Assembly (NCBI GenBank): GCA_020445405.1
Contig: JAGRGQ010000003.1
Coordinates: 62,001 to 126,000, forward strand
Length of the DNA stretch: 64,000 bases
Direction: 5' to 3'
Source: Gammaproteobacteria bacterium
GTDB lineage: Bacteria; Pseudomonadota; Gammaproteobacteria; Chromatiales; Chromatiaceae
The notes below the pieces were generated by a model. It was not told where the DNA came from. It saw only the letters and a program-made list of their open reading frames with translations, and searched no databases. The translations under genes were made by a program, and so were the position numbers. The stretch's first letter is position 1, and the number at the start of each line of letters is the position of its first letter. Below, piece after piece: positions 33,987 through 42,686 of the stretch.

Positions 33987-34814
33987 TCAGGGAAGATCTG
34001 TGCGCCGGAAAATCATATAGCCGATTCCGGCGCAAAGGGTCCCCAGAAACACCGGATAGAGCAGCGCGTACAGGATATAACCGGTCTGACCGAAATTATC
34101 CAGTATCACGTAGGCGGAGGGTCCAAGCAGTACCAGTTGCGGATCGAACAGCATCATGCTGGCAGTGCGGAATACCTGCAGCGGATTGGCCAGCGCGATG
34201 GCCACCGCGGTTTCGGGCGGCAACTGCTCGCGAATCATGATGCCGAGCAGGATCAGATCAAGAAAAAGCAGCAGGGTGAGCCAGACAACGAAAGCCGCAC
34301 CCTGCGCCACATCCGACGTGCGTGCAATGGTGGATATCAGCATACCGATCCCGAGAAAACACCAGGCGAGCACCGTCAACAACCCGGTATAGTAAATCAG
34401 CATAGTCCAGGGTACAGCGGCGCCCTTGATGACCCCCCAGGCTATCGCACCGACCATTGCCAGAAAAACCGGCATGAAAACCATCAGAAAACGGCCGAGC
34501 ATTTTGCCCCAGTACCAGGAAAAAAGGCTGATTGGAAGCGAGAGCAGGTATTCGAACACACCTGCCTCCCGGTCTCCGGCGACTGAACGGACTGTGGTTA
34601 CCAGTACGAACACCGGCAGTATCGCCATGGTTAACTGGATATAGGTCAGCAACAATCGGGAGAGGCCGGTAAATCCCATGATGCGCGACTCCGCCAGCCC
34701 GTAGGCAAACAGCACCACCACCAGGCCGCCGAAGACTGCGGTGTACACCAGAAACCAGCGTGCACGCAGGGACTCCACGATATCGGCGTAGGCGTTGAGC
34801 CAGAGGTGTTTCAT
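33987..34814 (-). CDS. nosY: ABC transporter permease NosY
   Basis: A 275-residue membrane protein with six helices. It works with NosF and NosD for maturation of the CuZ site of N2O reductase (family knowledge). The N-terminal LWLNAYADIVESLRARWFLVY and REAGVFEYLLSLPISLFSWYWGKMLGR are characteristic of NosY. ATG at 34814 was chosen over an upstream frame to 34889, since it heads the first family-like residues. nosL precedes it by 87 bases. Confidence 0.9.
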   Translation of the reverse strand: MKHLWLNAYADIVESLRARWFLVYTAVFGGLVVVLFAYGLAESRIMGFTGLSRLLLTYIQLTMAILPVFVLVTTVRSVAGDREAGVFEYLLSLPISLFSWYWGKMLGRFLMVFMPVFLAMVGAIAWGVIKGAAVPWTMLIYYTGLLTVLAWCFLGIGMLISTIARTSDVAQGAAFVVWLTLLLFLDLILLGIMIREQLPPETAVAIALANPLQVFRTASMMLFDPQLVLLGPSAYVILDNFGQTGYILYALLYPVFLGTLCAGIGYMIFRRTDLP

Positions 34815-34901
34815 AGTCGGATATCTTTCAGTCGTTGTGAAAACAGCAATTTTTCTCCGCAACAGGGAGAGTGTACACGGGCCCGCCAAACCGCAATCGG
34901 A

Positions 34902-35435
34902 TCACCGTTGCAGCTCGGATTTATGCGCGTCCCCCCGCTTGACCGCCTGCTGCTTCAGTCGATCGAGCAACTGCACCCCGTGGATATCAAAACGCTTCTC
35001 CACCTCCAGGACATGGGCCTTCGCCTGGGTAAAATCGAGGGCACCAGGAGCCGGTTCGCTTTGCGCCCCGAGACCGTACGCCATCGGTGTGATTTTGACC
35101 GGGACATAGCTGGCGGTGCGGGCGTTTATCCACTCTCCGTTACGGTGGTCGGCCACCCATATCCGGGTCTCTGGATCATCTTTCCAGCGCTTATCCTCCA
35201 GCCAAAGGATGGCGCAGCCGATATCGTCGAATTGAACGATCCTGCTGCGTTTTTTTCCTTCGGGCAGATAGCTTACCTGGGCGGCGAGGTGCCTATCGCT
35301 CAACACCATGCGGCAACGCTCACAAACGGTTCTGTCCCACTTTACTTCCGCCGGACCCGTGCCCGGATCCTCGGAACAGGCGATCAGCAGAAACAGCGCC
35401 GGCAGCACGAACAGCAGCCGCAATCGATCAACCAT
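34902..35435 (-). CDS. nosL: Copper chaperone lipoprotein NosL
   Basis: A 177-residue outer-membrane-directed lipoprotein that carries Cu(I) for N2O reductase. The lipobox LLIAC ends the N-terminal hydrophobic stretch (residues 4-20). The Cu motif CERCRM (Cys-x2-Cys-x-Met) sits near residue 37, followed by the NosL pattern of VQFDDIGCAILWL and WVADHRNGEWINARTASYV. ATG at 35435 overlaps the end of nosF by eight bases, so translation is coupled. Confidence 0.92.
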   Translation of the reverse strand: MVDRLRLLFVLPALFLLIACSEDPGTGPAEVKWDRTVCERCRMVLSDRHLAAQVSYLPEGKKRSRIVQFDDIGCAILWLEDKRWKDDPETRIWVADHRNGEWINARTASYVPVKITPMAYGLGAQSEPAPGALDFTQAKAHVLEVEKRFDIHGVQLLDRLKQQAVKRGDAHKSELQR

Positions 35436-36309
35436 CGGGCAGCACCTCAGGCGGTGCGTCGGTCTGCTGCATACTGATGCCCGCCAGCAGCGCCGCATAG
35501 CGCGCCAACACTCCCAGAAAACGCAGCCGGTCCGGTCCGGCAACCCGGCCCTCCCACATCAGCCCGTCATCGCTTCCGTGGAAACTCCATTCGCCGATGG
35601 ACTTGGCGAAGGCCGCCTCAGGCTGGATAAGCGTGACGCGGCACCACAAATGGGATGAGAGGTCCACCAGGTCCGCCACCCGATCGTCCAGCACCACACT
35701 GCCCTGGTCCATCTCGATGACCCGGTTAACCAGCGAAGCGACCTCGTCCAGACGGTGACTGGAGATCAGCATGGCCGCGGCCGCCTTTTTCTCGGCCAGA
35801 AGCTGAAAGAAAATATGGCGGGCCCCGGGATCCAGATTGGCCGTCGGTTCGTCCAGCACCAACAGTTCACTGTCCCGTCCAAGCGCGATCGCAATGAGCA
35901 GTTTCTGCTTCTGTCCCCCCGAGAGCTTGACGAATGGCTGTCCGTGAAAATTCTCCACATCCAGCCCAAGCCTCCCGGCCACTGTTTCGATGCGCCGGGG
36001 ATCCGCGTCGCACAGGCTGGCGGCAAAACGCACCAACTGGCGAACCGGCATTTTCAACGGTGGAGGGAGCTGGGGTACGAAGCCCACCTTGGAGAGCACG
36101 GCCCGGCGATGCTGACGCGGATCGAGCCCGTCGACCAATACCCGTCCCTCGCAGGTGTATTCACCCAGAAGGCAACGGATCAGTGTGGTCTTGCCGGCCC
36201 CGTTGGAACCGACCAGCGCCACCCGGTGGCCACGTTCGATGTTAAGGTCAACGCCCTTCAGCACCTGGTTTCTTCGAAACCGCTTAACGACGTTCTCAAA
36301 CTGAATCAT
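35428..36309 (-). CDS. nosF: ABC transporter ATPase NosF
   Basis: A 293-residue ATP-binding subunit. Walker A GSNGAGKTT lies near residue 34-42, the Q-loop FVPQLPPP near 78, the signature LSGGQKQK near 128, Walker B LLVLDEPT near 150 and the switch His SSHR near 182. It pairs with NosY and NosD. The region after residue 205 is a C-terminal extension typical of NosF. Position between nosH and nosL fits the clade II order. Confidence 0.92.
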   Translation of the reverse strand: MIQFENVVKRFRRNQVLKGVDLNIERGHRVALVGSNGAGKTTLIRCLLGEYTCEGRVLVDGLDPRQHRRAVLSKVGFVPQLPPPLKMPVRQLVRFAASLCDADPRRIETVAGRLGLDVENFHGQPFVKLSGGQKQKLLIAIALGRDSELLVLDEPTANLDPGARHIFFQLLAEKKAAAAMLISSHRLDEVASLVNRVIEMDQGSVVLDDRVADLVDLSSHLWCRVTLIQPEAAFAKSIGEWSFHGSDDGLMWEGRVAGPDRLRFLGVLARYAALLAGISMQQTDAPPEVLPDG

Positions 36310-36379
36310 CGGTCAACCTCAGCCCACCTGCACCAAAGCCCGGCAATAACGGGCGAGCCCGAAACGGCAGCAACAGGAA

Positions 36380-37354
36380 TTACTTGTTCGACTTTTTATT
36401 GATTCCCAGTACAAAGTTCAGCGAATCGGTTGGACAGACGTCCACACACATACCGCAACGCGTGCAGTCGGCACCGATATCCATATCGTGGTTGGATGCG
36501 CGCCCCTTTATGGTCATGCTCAACACATGTGGCACGAGGCAGACCTTGCGGCAGTCGCCTTCATGATGACAGTCTTTGACATTGTACTTGACCCGCAGCG
36601 GCGATATCGTTCCCACCAGCCCGTAAGTCACGCCGATCGGACAGACATAACGGCACCAGGCGCGGCGGGAGTAAAATATCTCGACCAGCAGTAGAAGTCC
36701 AACCCAGAGCAGCGCAATCCCCGGACCGTAAATCAGCGCCCTGCTGAGAATGCCGGTAGGCGAAATCGTTTCGAATACGGTGAACCCGGTGATCAGCGCA
36801 AGCAACGAGAATATCAGATAGAACAGCGTGCGCACGCGCCGGTCAAAAGTATGGTTGGTGATCAGCTTTTTCCTGACCAGCAGCAGATGCAGCTTTTCGG
36901 TCAGCTCGGATACCAGATGATAGGGGCAGACCCAGGAGCAGAAGGTACGCCCACCGAGAAGCACCCACATGATAAAAACGGTCACCGTGCCAATCACCAG
37001 ATTGAGCACCAGATGTTTATATGCCAGCATCACCTGCAGCGCGGAGTTCAGATCCGCCATATGGAAACCGACGAAACGGGACGCGGTAAGCGCACCCTCC
37101 AGGATCTGTATATCGAAATAGTAGGAGAGGACAAACAGCAGGTTCACCAGAACAAGCGTCGCCCAGCGGCGGTTGCGCCACTTGGTGCGACCCGTACCGT
37201 GATCCTCGTAAATTGCCTCGAACTCCGCTTTGGTGAACGGATTCTGTCTCTTGTGATGATGCACCTGCTGCGCCCGTGAAGTGATCCGGTCCTTGTCCGG
37301 CCGGGTCGGTTCGGCACCTGCCAGCTGTCGCAGCGATTCAAGAATGTAACCCAT
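36380..37354 (-). CDS. nosH: NosH, NapH-like polyferredoxin membrane protein
   Basis: A 324-residue inner-membrane iron-sulfur protein. It has five helices, with C-x3-CP motifs on the cytoplasmic side (CSWVCP near residue 135 and CRYVCP near 235). Two C-terminal [4Fe-4S] sites follow: CHHEGDCRKVC and CTRCGMCVDVCP. NapH-like proteins with NapG-like partners pass electrons from quinol to periplasmic reductases; in clade II nos clusters NosG/NosH take this role instead of NosR (family knowledge). ATG 37354 follows GGGA; a TTG at 37366 is also in frame. Confidence 0.88.
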   Translation of the reverse strand: MGYILESLRQLAGAEPTRPDKDRITSRAQQVHHHKRQNPFTKAEFEAIYEDHGTGRTKWRNRRWATLVLVNLLFVLSYYFDIQILEGALTASRFVGFHMADLNSALQVMLAYKHLVLNLVIGTVTVFIMWVLLGGRTFCSWVCPYHLVSELTEKLHLLLVRKKLITNHTFDRRVRTLFYLIFSLLALITGFTVFETISPTGILSRALIYGPGIALLWVGLLLLVEIFYSRRAWCRYVCPIGVTYGLVGTISPLRVKYNVKDCHHEGDCRKVCLVPHVLSMTIKGRASNHDMDIGADCTRCGMCVDVCPTDSLNFVLGINKKSNK

Positions 37355-37494
37355 CAGTATTCCCAATCTTTCATAATTTCATGCTTGCAAGCTGCAGCTC
37401 CGTTGCATCCAGCACATTCGAACCGGGGCTCATAATACCGTGGGGGATTATGAGAGAGTTTCCATTCAACGAAACATCCAACACCGTCACCATT

Positions 37495-38379
37495 TCAGGT
37501 CAGGTCGGTAATCTTGTGGATATCTATCACTATTGCAGGCGGCTCCGGGGGACAAATCATTTCGCAAACCCCGCAGCCGACGCAGCCCTGCTTGATCACC
37601 GGCGACATGCGCATCCCGCCATCCGGCATGGCCACCTCCTCCAGCGCAATGGCGTGTACCGGCGGGCATTCGTTGCCGACCTGCTCGGCAACCCGCGCCA
37701 GTTTCTCTGCGCCCGCTGTCTGCTTCTTCTCCGCGCACTGGGTTATCCGAATCTCGATCGGACATTGGCGCACACACAGATCGCACAGTTCGAGGTCGTA
37801 GGGATGGTCGGCCACCGGGATCGGATTCCAGCGATCGACCTCATCGTAACGCAGCACACCCCTATAGTCCGGACCCCGCGCCCGCCCCTGGAACCCTTTG
37901 CCCTGAATCGCCAGACAAGCGCTCGGCCGCGACAGTCTGGCGAAACCCATGCGCGTGTCGGCGGGAAAATTCAATGCATGACTGAGCGAACCGGTTGGGC
38001 AGGCAAGGACACACTGCAGACCGTCGCAGGAGAAATCGCAGGCCTGCTCGCGAGGATGAATATAGGGCGTACCGATGCCGAATCCCTCATCCATGTCAGA
38101 CAGGTTGATCGCCTGCACCGGACAGACCTGGACACACTGCCCGCACTTGATACAGGACGAGAGAAACTCCTTTTCATCGTCGGTTGTTTTGAGCGCACCG
38201 GGCGGTCGCAGCCGCAGCGAGGTTCCCTGCACCACCGGCAGAAAGCCCAATAACGAAAATCCGACCAAGCCGGCAGCCATTACCGAGGTGCGCAGAAACT
38301 CTCTACGCGCCTGCTCTTTGCGCCTGCCCGAGAGGGCAGGCCCGCCCTTTGCCCTGGTTGTGGTCCGTTTATCATTCAT
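37495..38379 (-). CDS. nosG: NosG, NapG-like four-cluster ferredoxin-type protein
   Basis: A 294-residue exported iron-sulfur protein. The N-terminus has a Tat-like RREFLRTS motif (near residue 27) ahead of a hydrophobic stretch (35-53). Four [4Fe-4S] cluster sites follow: CIKCGQCVQVCP, CDGLQCVLACP, CDLCVRQCP and CVGCGVCEMICP. It partners NosH in quinol oxidation. The ATG at 38379 overlaps nosD by eight bases; the spacing to nosH is 140 bases. Confidence 0.9.
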   Translation of the reverse strand: MNDKRTTTRAKGGPALSGRRKEQARREFLRTSVMAAGLVGFSLLGFLPVVQGTSLRLRPPGALKTTDDEKEFLSSCIKCGQCVQVCPVQAINLSDMDEGFGIGTPYIHPREQACDFSCDGLQCVLACPTGSLSHALNFPADTRMGFARLSRPSACLAIQGKGFQGRARGPDYRGVLRYDEVDRWNPIPVADHPYDLELCDLCVRQCPIEIRITQCAEKKQTAGAEKLARVAEQVGNECPPVHAIALEEVAMPDGGMRMSPVIKQGCVGCGVCEMICPPEPPAIVIDIHKITDLT

Positions 38380-39766
38380 TATCTGAGACCTCCATACCAC
38401 TATCGGTTGACATCAGGGAGTTGCGCAGTGCCTGTAACGCATTGAAACCCCGTCCCTCACCAGCGCTTTCAGTAGTGGCTTTATTCGCTTCGACCTCAAT
38501 CGCGGCCTCCCGCTGGGCCAACTCAGCGGTCATCATCGGCCTGGCGTCTTTCAGAACCATCGCCGGATCGGTAAACGGTGCCAGCCGCTCCAGAAAATCC
38601 AGCACTTCCAGTAGCGGCGATCCCTTAAAAAACCGGACCGGCGGCACATCCATCCAGATCCTGTCGGCATAGTTAAAATACTCATAAGGCCCGTCGCCCA
38701 CGCCATCACGATCAAGATCGAAACCTTCGTAATCGTCCCAATAGTTGCCGCTCCAGTCGTTGCGTTTGGCGGTTCTGGCACCGCTCACCGCCACCTGAGT
38801 GATATTTCCTTTGAGCTGGTTTCCGCGGATATCATTACCCTGCCAGTCATTCAGAAAATGCATCCCTATGCCGCTGTACGCGATCAGATTATCGTGGATC
38901 CGGTTGGTTGTACCGGGCTGATACGGGGAGACGTCAATGTAGAGACCGGTAGCACAATACAGAATCCGGTTGCCGGTGATGTCCACATCGGAAGTCTCCT
39001 TGAAGCCGATTCCCATACCGGTGGCACCGGTCGCATGCGATATGGTGTTGCCCTTCACAACGACACTGTCACTGTACATCAGAAAGATACCGACCGAGTT
39101 GTCCTGGTAGTAATTGTCCACCACCTCGTTGAACTGGGAGTACATGAAGTGCAGCGAATAGCGCCCGCCGCGGGCGTCGTTGCGGGCAATCAAATTGTCC
39201 CGTGAATACCAGACCACCATATCCCGCGAATTACGGATGACGTTGTCGGTGATCTTGTTGTTGAAACTGTACCAGAGCCTGATGGCGTCACCCCGCACAC
39301 CCAGTTCAAACTGCTTTGAACTGATCCGGTTGCCACGCACGATGTTGTTTTCGGACTTGGACAGATCGATCCCGAACAGCGTATCTTCGATCACGTTATT
39401 CTTGATCACGTTAAAATTGCCTTTCACCAGCACACCCGAATCCACATCGTTGTGGGATTCGCCGGAGTTGATGAGGCGCATATTCTTGATTGTGGCACCA
39501 TCGGTCTCCAGCGAGACCACCGACCCCTTACCGCCGGCGTCTATTGTCACTACACCGCGCCCATCTATAACGATAGGATCGGTCACAACCACCGGCCCGG
39601 CATAAGTTCCGGCCGGAGGTGCCAGAAGCGAGCCGGGTCCGGCTGCATCGACCAGTTGCTGAAATGACGGGTAGCCCTCAGCGGCTCCCGCGACAGGGTG
39701 CAGCGGCATCAGCGACAAGGCTATGGGCAGGATTCGCAATGCAGCAGGCATAAGTTTCCGAAACAT
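38372..39766 (-). CDS. nosD: Periplasmic copper-site maturation protein NosD
   Basis: A 464-residue parallel beta-helix protein of the carbohydrate-binding/CASH type, needed for CuZ assembly. The signal peptide is residues 1-28 (ending VAGAAE). Repeats of the form x-N-x-I-x-x-N-x-I are visible from about residue 115 to 300 (NVIKNNVIEDT, NNIVRGNRIS, NKITDNVIRNS, DITGNRILYC, NRIHDNLIAYS). The WSGNYWDDYEGFDLDRDGVGD motif near residue 340 is characteristic of NosD. ATG at 39766 is chosen; TTG 39790 and GTG 39772 are in frame. Confidence 0.93.
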   Translation of the reverse strand: MFRKLMPAALRILPIALSLMPLHPVAGAAEGYPSFQQLVDAAGPGSLLAPPAGTYAGPVVVTDPIVIDGRGVVTIDAGGKGSVVSLETDGATIKNMRLINSGESHNDVDSGVLVKGNFNVIKNNVIEDTLFGIDLSKSENNIVRGNRISSKQFELGVRGDAIRLWYSFNNKITDNVIRNSRDMVVWYSRDNLIARNDARGGRYSLHFMYSQFNEVVDNYYQDNSVGIFLMYSDSVVVKGNTISHATGATGMGIGFKETSDVDITGNRILYCATGLYIDVSPYQPGTTNRIHDNLIAYSGIGMHFLNDWQGNDIRGNQLKGNITQVAVSGARTAKRNDWSGNYWDDYEGFDLDRDGVGDGPYEYFNYADRIWMDVPPVRFFKGSPLLEVLDFLERLAPFTDPAMVLKDARPMMTAELAQREAAIEVEANKATTESAGEGRGFNALQALRNSLMSTDSGMEVSDNE

Positions 39767-39812
39767 CGACACGTCCAGAGATGAACCCAATTTCCAACGG
39801 ATACTCCTCGCG

Positions 39813-40988
39813 TTATCGATCCTTGAACTGATTCTTTCGAATCAGCGCGGCTATCGCCAATACCACCGAGAAAACCATCATCAGGCCGAAACCTAGCGAG
39901 GGATAGGAGTGCGTGGCGAACTGGGCAACCTTACCCTGTCCGAATACGGTTGGCATAAAGGGTTTGACCGTGAACGCACCCATATCGTTCAGCGTATGCC
40001 CATACCACCAGAGCCAGGCCGCGTAGTCGATGACAAAAAACAATGGCAGTGCCAGCGGCACCAGCACCAGCAACCAGTAGAGGATTCCGGAATTTTTTCG
40101 GGCGCCGAATATCAGCAGCAGCATCGCTCCGATAAGCCCGGCGAAAACGATATTGATTGCCAGCTTCAGATTCCTGATCAGGGGAACGATCTCTTCCTGG
40201 TTGTTGAAGTAGCGTCCCAGGCTTTTCCCATAATGCCAGGACATCACCTGAAAACTACTGCCGTTCCACGGCTGATCCACACGTTTATGCTGCAGATCCT
40301 TCTCGTAATTGAGGCGCAGCTGCGAGATCAGTTGGGTTTTATCGGATGCCGCTGCCTCGCTGCCGCCGCGTTCACTGGGCAGCACCACACTGATCCCCGA
40401 TTTTTCCAGCGACTGCCGCAGCGCCCCGACGATGCCGCCTATGATTACTTTACCCTCCGACTCACCGGTGGCCTCCTGGTCCAGAGAGGTTACCAATGCC
40501 TCCACATAACCGCCGTTTTGCAGGTTGAAACCATTATCGGAGTAAATCGAGAGATACATCCAGACGCCAATCCCGGCGAAGCCCAGGCCGAGTATGACCA
40601 TGCGGATTTTAGGTTTGGTACAGATGAAACCCAGCATCATGACAGCCAGAAATACCATCAGAAACTGGCTGAAGCCGCGTTCCACGGGGCCGCCGGCCGC
40701 GATGGGGTACATTCCGACGTAGTGATTGATCGTGTCCATCTCATGCACGCAGTCAAGCGCGACTTCCTCGGTGATCTCCCTGCTCTCGATCTTGGAGCAG
40801 CCGTTGAAGACGCCGTTCAGATGGAAATGTATCTTCACGCCGTCCGGAAACGCTTCCGGCGGATAGTTGGGCGCGGTCAGCGATACCCACCAGATGGGCA
40901 TGTAGAAAATAACCGCCAGGAGTCCCAGCGCCACCAGCGTCAGTAATCCCACCTGAATGGTCTGCTTTGTTTGAGATGCTGCGTTCAT
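39813..40988 (-). CDS. nosB: NosB-like multi-pass membrane protein of the clade II nos cluster
   Basis: A 391-residue membrane protein. I see a helix at residues 14-35, two near 104-150, two near 278-325, one near 363-385 and a periplasmic loop (about 155-275). The gene lies between a diheme cytochrome gene and nosD, as nosB does in clade II clusters such as in Wolinella (family knowledge of order). The name rests on position and topology rather than on any motif. ATG at 40988 heads MNAASQTKQT; the frame is open upstream to 41102. Its function in N2O respiration is not established. Confidence 0.72.
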   Translation of the reverse strand: MNAASQTKQTIQVGLLTLVALGLLAVIFYMPIWWVSLTAPNYPPEAFPDGVKIHFHLNGVFNGCSKIESREITEEVALDCVHEMDTINHYVGMYPIAAGGPVERGFSQFLMVFLAVMMLGFICTKPKIRMVILGLGFAGIGVWMYLSIYSDNGFNLQNGGYVEALVTSLDQEATGESEGKVIIGGIVGALRQSLEKSGISVVLPSERGGSEAAASDKTQLISQLRLNYEKDLQHKRVDQPWNGSSFQVMSWHYGKSLGRYFNNQEEIVPLIRNLKLAINIVFAGLIGAMLLLIFGARKNSGILYWLLVLVPLALPLFFVIDYAAWLWWYGHTLNDMGAFTVKPFMPTVFGQGKVAQFATHSYPSLGFGLMMVFSVVLAIAALIRKNQFKDR

Positions 40989-41135
40989 GATTGACACTTT
41001 AGATATAACAGTAACTTGCCAACGCCTGTCGCTTGTTGCGGGCAGGGTGGCCAAGGGCGGTCCGATCGGTGCCCGTTGAAGCCATTCCCGGCCGTCCCAC
41101 AAGAGACGGCCGGGAAGTGAGTCAAAACCGCGGGT

Positions 41136-41918
41136 TTAATCGTAATCGGGATTGCGATAGTCCTTGGAGGGGGCCAGATCCTTCGCCGGTGGCATATGGC
41201 GCGAGGTGTAGTTGATCACCAGCTTCATGTCCTCGTCGCTGAACTCCTTGATCTGCTTCACCATGTCCGGGTTGGCGTTACGCCGCTTGCCGTCGCGAAT
41301 CCACTCAAACTGGCGCAGCATATAGTTGTAGTGCTGACCCTGAATGCGCGGGTAGAATTTCTCGTTGCTGCCCTCTCCGTCGTCGCCATGACACCGGGTA
41401 CAGTTGTTCAGGTATAGTTGCTTGCCTTTCTCGAACTCCGGTGTGCCTTTCTCCCAGGGTCCCTGGCCGGGCTCGGGATTCATCGGCAGTTTGGAGATAT
41501 AGTCGGTCACGTCCGCGACCAGCTGGGCGGGATTGATCTCTCCCTCGTGATAACCGGCGACCGCCATGATCTGTTCATCCAGTGCGAACGGATACATGGT
41601 CGGATTGTCGCGGTTCTGGGCGCGAATATCCGTCAACTGTTTGATCAGCACGTTTCGATGCTGGCCCGCCAGCTGGGGAAAAGTGCCGTCGTCCAGTCCC
41701 CAGCCTTCCAGCAGGTGGCAGGCGGAGCAGACTTCATACACGGCGATGCCCCGTTCCCTGTCGGGCTCCAGCAGCATCGCTTCGCTCTTCTCTCCCCCCG
41801 CTTTATTCCAATCCTTGACGTCGGTTACCTGTGGGTCGCCCTCTCCGGCGAAGCCGCTGCTGCAAATCGTCAGCCCGACTACCACGGCTGCGGTGTTGAT
41901 AAATGGTCTGAAATTCAT
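41136..41918 (-). CDS. Diheme cytochrome c, probable electron donor for N2O reductase
   Basis: A 260-residue periplasmic cytochrome. The N-terminal signal peptide ends near SGFAGEG (residue 24). Two heme motifs, CSACH and CTRCH, lie near residues 65 and 170, each followed by the FPQLAGQHRNVLIKQL or YPRIQGQHYNYMLRQF repeat of c4-like proteins. The second ATG (41918) is best, since AGGAG is nine bases ahead; the ATG at 41927 would abut it. Clade II clusters usually carry nosC1/nosC2 cytochromes and this gene is likely one of them. Confidence 0.88.
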   Translation of the reverse strand: MNFRPFINTAAVVVGLTICSSGFAGEGDPQVTDVKDWNKAGGEKSEAMLLEPDRERGIAVYEVCSACHLLEGWGLDDGTFPQLAGQHRNVLIKQLTDIRAQNRDNPTMYPFALDEQIMAVAGYHEGEINPAQLVADVTDYISKLPMNPEPGQGPWEKGTPEFEKGKQLYLNNCTRCHGDDGEGSNEKFYPRIQGQHYNYMLRQFEWIRDGKRRNANPDMVKQIKEFSDEDMKLVINYTSRHMPPAKDLAPSKDYRNPDYD

Positions 41919-42062
41919 CTGATGCATCTCCTGTTCCCCTGTCCGCGGGAACGCATTATACAAAGAACCACTCGCCAATCAGGTTCCGACTGTGCGCTGT
42001 GGCGCCGGGGAACGGAATCCCCCTCGTACATCGCAGTCTGCCACAGGGTGTAGCGTTAATCT

Positions 42063-42076
42063 TTGATGCGCATCAA
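42063..42076. promoter_or_regulatory. Perfect FNR/DNR-type box ahead of the diheme cytochrome-nosB-nosD genes
   Basis: TTGAT-GCGC-ATCAA matches all ten consensus positions. It stands 145 bases before the diheme cytochrome start at 41918, within the 220-base gap after the c5 gene, so a regulated promoter should serve the downstream genes. Confidence 0.7.
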
Positions 42077-42138
42077 CCGGTTATCCGCGCCCCGATCGAC
42101 TTCGCGCCGGTCCGGGCGGGGCCGGATAACGCGCGCAA

Positions 42139-42468
42139 TCACTTCGGCTGAGCGCTCAGCCACTCGGCTATCGCTTTCATCTCATCCTCGGAAACCAATC
42201 CCATAACCCCCTTCATCGCAGCCGTCTGACCATTGTTGCGGGCGCCCGATTTGATATCCTTCATCTGATTGAAGGCGTATTCGGCACTCTGGCCGGCGAG
42301 CTTGGGATACATCGGCATGATCGGCGTTTTGGCATCTTTGCCGTGGCAGGACCAGCAGGTCTTGGTCTTGAAAAGTTCCGCTCCATCCGCTGCGGCGACG
42401 CCGCCTGCAAAAACCAGAGCCAGCATCGCGGCCATAGCGGCAAGCGTGAGAATTCTCAACTTCAGCAT
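42139..42468 (-). CDS. Monoheme class I cytochrome c (c5-like), first of two paralogues
   Basis: A 109-residue periplasmic protein. Signal peptide residues 1-26 (ending GVAAADG) and one heme site CWSCH at about residue 38. A Met-rich pattern PIMPMYPKLAGQSAEYAFNQMKDIKSG follows, and the end EDEMKAIAEWLSAQ matches short c5-type cytochromes. The gene at 45394-45714 is nearly the same protein, so a duplication spans nosZ. Start ATG 42468 follows GAGG. Confidence 0.9.
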   Translation of the reverse strand: MLKLRILTLAAMAAMLALVFAGGVAAADGAELFKTKTCWSCHGKDAKTPIMPMYPKLAGQSAEYAFNQMKDIKSGARNNGQTAAMKGVMGLVSEDEMKAIAEWLSAQPK

Positions 42469-42559
42469 TCGTTTTTCCTCATTTCAGATAAACCGCATAC
42501 CGTAGTACGGAACGGTTTGGCGTAGAGTGTCAGTTTCTCAGTTGGCAGCCCATTCGGCA

Positions 42560-42573
42560 TTGAGCGGCATCAA
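42560..42573. promoter_or_regulatory. FNR/DNR-type box ahead of the c5-type cytochrome gene
   Basis: TTGAG-CGGC-ATCAA matches nine of ten positions and ends 92 bases before the start at 42468, while lying just beyond the nosZ terminator. Spacing fits an activator site. Confidence 0.55.
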
Positions 42574-42620
42574 CCGGGAGATCAATAAAAACCGTTATTT
42601 AATTCTGGTTTTGTACCGCC

Positions 42621-42655
42621 CATAAAAGGGAAGGGAGCTGAAATGCCCCCTTCCC
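42621..42655 (-). terminator. Intrinsic terminator of nosZ
   Basis: On the minus strand GGGAAGGGG pairs with CCCTTCCC across a short loop (42628-42655), directly followed by TTTTATG (42621-42627). It begins 32 bases after the nosZ stop at 42687. Confidence 0.65.
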
Positions 42656-42686
42656 CGCGCTTTATGACCTGATACCAAACGGTAGA

